Shown: positions 6,315 through 7,937 of the stretch, one piece after another
Position numbering within the stretch: the first letter of the stretch is position 1
Layout: the number at the start of each line of letters is the position of its first letter
Origin: Chitinophagaceae bacterium
GTDB lineage: Bacteria; Bacteroidota; Bacteroidia; Chitinophagales; Chitinophagaceae
Assembly (NCBI GenBank): GCA_017989935.1
Contig: JAGNOY010000079.1
Location: forward strand, 1 to 7,937
DNA: 7,937 nucleotides
Direction of reading: 5' to 3'
Program-made: the position numbers and the translations under genes
The notes under the pieces: generated by a model
Seen by the model: the letters and a program-made list of their open reading frames with translations, nothing else
The model's database searches: none
What the model was told of the DNA's origin: nothing

Positions 6315-7025
6315 TTATTTTAAATTGTGATAAACCTTTTGAACGTCTTCGTCTTGCTCAAGTTTATCAACTAATTTTAAGACTTCTTCTGCTTGTTCGT
6401 CGCTGAGTTCAACAGTGTTCATAGGAATCCAAGTAAGACCGTTTTGAGTAGGTTCGATTTTTTTTGTTTCAAGGAAATCTGACATTTTTCCAAATTCAGT
6501 GTAATTCGTTCTGACTACGATATTACCATTGGCATCTTCACCTATATCTTCCATGCCATAGTCTATACCTTCGAGTTCAAATTCTTCTAGATTGATACCT
6601 TCAGGTTTAATAATAAATTCGCCCATACGTGTAAATGTAAAAGCCACACTACCACTATTACCTAAGCTGCCATTGCCTTTGTTGAAATGTGCGCGAACAT
6701 TAGCTACAGTACGTGTATTATTGTCAGTAGCACTTTCTACTAAGATAGCTACACCATGTGGGCCGTATCCTTCATATAAAATTTCGGCGTAATCGGTAGT
6801 GTCTTTACCCATGGCTCTTTTGATCGCTGCTTCAACTCGATCTTTGGGCATATTGCAAGACTTGGCATTTTGAAAGCATCTACGTAAAGCAGAATTGTTA
6901 TCAGGATCTGGTCCACCTGCTTTGACTGCAATGGCAATTTCTTTGCCTATGCGGGTAAAATCTTTAGCCATTTTGTCCCAACGAGCAAACATGGCGCCTT
7001 TACGAACTTCGAATATTCTTCCCAT
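6315..7025 (-). CDS. yebC: YebC/PmpR (TACO1) family protein
   Basis: This 236-residue cytoplasmic protein of the universal YebC/TACO1 family was first described as a DNA-binding transcriptional regulator (PmpR in Pseudomonas). Mitochondrial TACO1 is a translational activator, and more recent work links bacterial members to the ribosome and relief of stalling. The product matches along its length. It opens with MGRIFEVRKGAMFARWDKMA and the conserved FTRIGKEI (23-30). GGPDPDNNSALR lies at 38-49, then NMPKDRVEAAIKRA (59-71) and YEGYGPHGVAILVE (84-97). DNNTRTVANVR (101-111) and the GNGSLGNSGSVAF stretch (117-129) follow, and the last third is acidic. The ATG at 7025 fits the family start exactly. 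It appears to have its own promoter (7048-7055) and is followed after 93 bases by the propeller operon. There is nothing odd in sequence. Confidence 0.95.
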   Translation of the reverse strand: MGRIFEVRKGAMFARWDKMAKDFTRIGKEIAIAVKAGGPDPDNNSALRRCFQNAKSCNMPKDRVEAAIKRAMGKDTTDYAEILYEGYGPHGVAILVESATDNNTRTVANVRAHFNKGNGSLGNSGSVAFTFTRMGEFIIKPEGINLEEFELEGIDYGMEDIGEDANGNIVVRTNYTEFGKMSDFLETKKIEPTQNGLTWIPMNTVELSDEQAEEVLKLVDKLEQDEDVQKVYHNLK

Positions 7026-7047
7026 GGTGGAATCTTGTTTTGGATTG

Positions 7048-7055
7048 CAAATGTA
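7048..7055 (-). promoter_or_regulatory. TAnnTTTG-type -7 box of yebC
   Basis: On the - strand this reads TACATTTG, an exact consensus match, ending 22 bases before the yebC ATG. About 18 bases further upstream a TTTTC stretch may serve as a weak -33 element. Together with the identical box before tcdA it supports the promoter assignment. Confidence 0.6.
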
Positions 7056-7113
7056 GAAGAATTTTTTAGACTTGAAAAGAAATCATGAGTTGAAGAAGTA
7101 ACATCCATGTATT

Positions 7114-7188
7114 GTGGCAACGATGGAGGCGATACCCCGTCTCGTTTCAAAAAACGAGACGGAGTAAAGCCGAGAGCGTGTGTGCCAC
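7114..7188. repeat. Nested hairpin element in the divergent gap 7026-7330
   Basis: Three stems nest. The innermost is a perfect 11-bp stem, 7137-7147 with 7152-7162 (CCGTCTCGTTT / AAACGAGACGG), with a CAAA loop. Around it GGC (7128-7130) pairs with GCC (7169-7171), and outermost GTGGCA (7114-7119) pairs with TGCCAC (7183-7188). The stretches between stems (CGATGGA, GATACC, AGTAAA, GAGAGCGTG) are not complementary, which looks more like a folded RNA or a mobile palindromic element than a terminator. No T-tract follows on either strand; the + side continues into AAAAAAAA. GC content is far above the surroundings. The remainder of the gap (7189-7330) shows no gene; a weak TAnnTTTG-like TAAAATTG lies at 7316-7323. 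Confidence 0.6.
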
Positions 7189-7330
7189 CCAAAAAAAATA
7201 CTTAGGCATAAAAAATAATCTTGTAGGGAAAGAAAAAGCAATTGGTTAATGTGTTAGAAGGATTTTATTTATAATAGATAGAAGAAAAATCAGCGAATGA
7301 TTATCTTGAGGCTTTTAAAATTGATTTATT

Positions 7331-7937
7331 ATGGCGTCTATAAAATTTTATTTGATTTTGGGCATTTCTATGTTAGTGCTGATCTTGAAAATCAATGCAC
7401 AGGAAACTCCTTATGAAATTCATGAAAAAAATTATTCCGCTACTTATAATGAATGCATAGAATTTTATAAGCAATTAGATAAGAAATATGCATGTATTCA
7501 AATGGAGGAATTTGGAATGACAGATGCTGGTTTTCCTTTGCATGTAGTGACTTTAAATAAAAGCCGAGATCGAAATCCTGTAAATTGGCATCAAGAAAAG
7601 AAGGTTGTGATTTTGGTAAACAATGGAATTCATCCAGGTGAGCCAGATGGGATAGATGCAAGTATGATGTTGATAAGAGATTTAGCTCAAGCTATAGAGG
7701 CTGGTGAAGATAAATTTTCGGAAGATGTGGTGTTAGCAGTAATTCCTGTGTATAATATTGGTGGGTGTTTAGAAAGAAGTGAATTTCATAGGCCAGATCA
7801 AGATGGTCCAGAAAGTTTTGGTGAAAGAGGCAATTCGCAATATTTAGATTTGAATAGGGATTTTATCAAGTGTGATAGTAGAGAAGCTAGATCGTTTACT
7901 GAAATATTTCAATGGTTGGATCCAGATGTATTTATTG
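7331..7937 (+). CDS. Secreted M14 family zinc carboxypeptidase, N-terminal part (3' end outside window)
   Basis: The frame from the ATG at 7331 stays open to the window end, giving 202 residues. Residues 1-23 form a signal peptide (basic K5, hydrophobic core, I-N-A before Q24 as likely cleavage site), so the protein is exported. H101-P-G-E104 (in VNNGIHPGEPDG) is the HxxE zinc pair of M14 carboxypeptidases, and N175-R176-D177 (in LDLNRDF) matches the Asn-Arg substrate-carboxylate binding pair. The third ligand, a His expected shortly after 'DPDVFI', lies just past the window edge, as do the catalytic Glu and the C-terminus, so a sorting domain cannot be checked. It probably cleaves amino acids from the C-termini of peptides outside the cytoplasm or in the periplasm. 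The promoter is weak: TAAAATTG at 7316-7323 is one mismatch from the -7 consensus. No Shine-Dalgarno sequence is present. Confidence 0.87.
   Translation, partial: MASIKFYLILGISMLVLILKINAQETPYEIHEKNYSATYNECIEFYKQLDKKYACIQMEEFGMTDAGFPLHVVTLNKSRDRNPVNWHQEKKVVILVNNGIHPGEPDGIDASMMLIRDLAQAIEAGEDKFSEDVVLAVIPVYNIGGCLERSEFHRPDQDGPESFGERGNSQYLDLNRDFIKCDSREARSFTEIFQWLDPDVFI

Noticed and set aside
7114..7188. Nested hairpin as an intrinsic terminator or tRNA
   Set aside because: No T-tract follows it on either strand, no gene ends near it, and there is no cloverleaf, T-loop or anticodon arm.
6947..7192. Minus-strand ORF of 81 residues overlapping the yebC start and the hairpin element
   Set aside because: It is out of frame with yebC, runs through the promoter box and the palindrome, and shows no protein-like features.
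7440..7661. Minus-strand ORF of 73 residues antisense to the carboxypeptidase gene
   Set aside because: The opposite strand encodes a clear M14 enzyme; this is its antisense shadow.

Overview
This AT-rich window reads as chromosomal DNA of a member of the Bacteroidota (possibly the Saprospiria/Chitinophagia/Cytophagia side, not resolvable here). The evidence is a gliding-motility gene (gldD), a large secreted protein ending in a type IX secretion (T9SS) sorting domain, a DUF3109 Cys-rich protein, starts without Shine-Dalgarno sequences, and Bacteroidota-type TAnnTTTG promoter boxes. It contains eight genes, two of them cut by the window ends.

Layout. At the left end (+ strand, 2-475) is the C-terminal part of a metzincin-like zinc peptidase, followed by a T-tract terminator. 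A 234-base convergent gap (476-709) has no gene but holds a strong hairpin and a 9-bp inverted repeat pair. On the - strand come tcdA (710-1480), then a 200-base gap (1481-1680) with the tcdA promoter and a GC-rich intergenic element. Next is a compact - strand run, in transcription order: T9SS-sorted Asp-box propeller protein (6221-3414), gldD (3403-2804), DUF3109 protein (2807-2232) and DinB/DUF1572 protein (2211-1681). Its spacings of 10 bases, a 4-base ATGA overlap and 20 bases suggest one operon. Upstream of it is yebC (7025-6315, - strand) with its own promoter box. The 305-base divergent gap 7026-7330 holds a well-formed nested hairpin element. The window ends inside a secreted M14 zinc carboxypeptidase gene (+ strand, from 7331).

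How the genes relate. The propeller protein would be exported by Sec and then T9SS, the system that GldD supports together with gliding, so an export substrate and an export/gliding accessory appear to be co-transcribed. TcdA (tRNA t6A cyclisation) and YebC (ribosome/translation or transcription factor) are housekeeping genes. The two end-truncated zinc peptidases are separate genes with no visible link.

I see no phage, CRISPR, insertion sequence, toxin-antitoxin or obvious new defence system. The least explained parts are the intergenic structured elements at 7114-7188 and about 1532-1605, which share a 14-base tail sequence, and the tcdA promoter, whose -7 box lies only four bases before the ATG.
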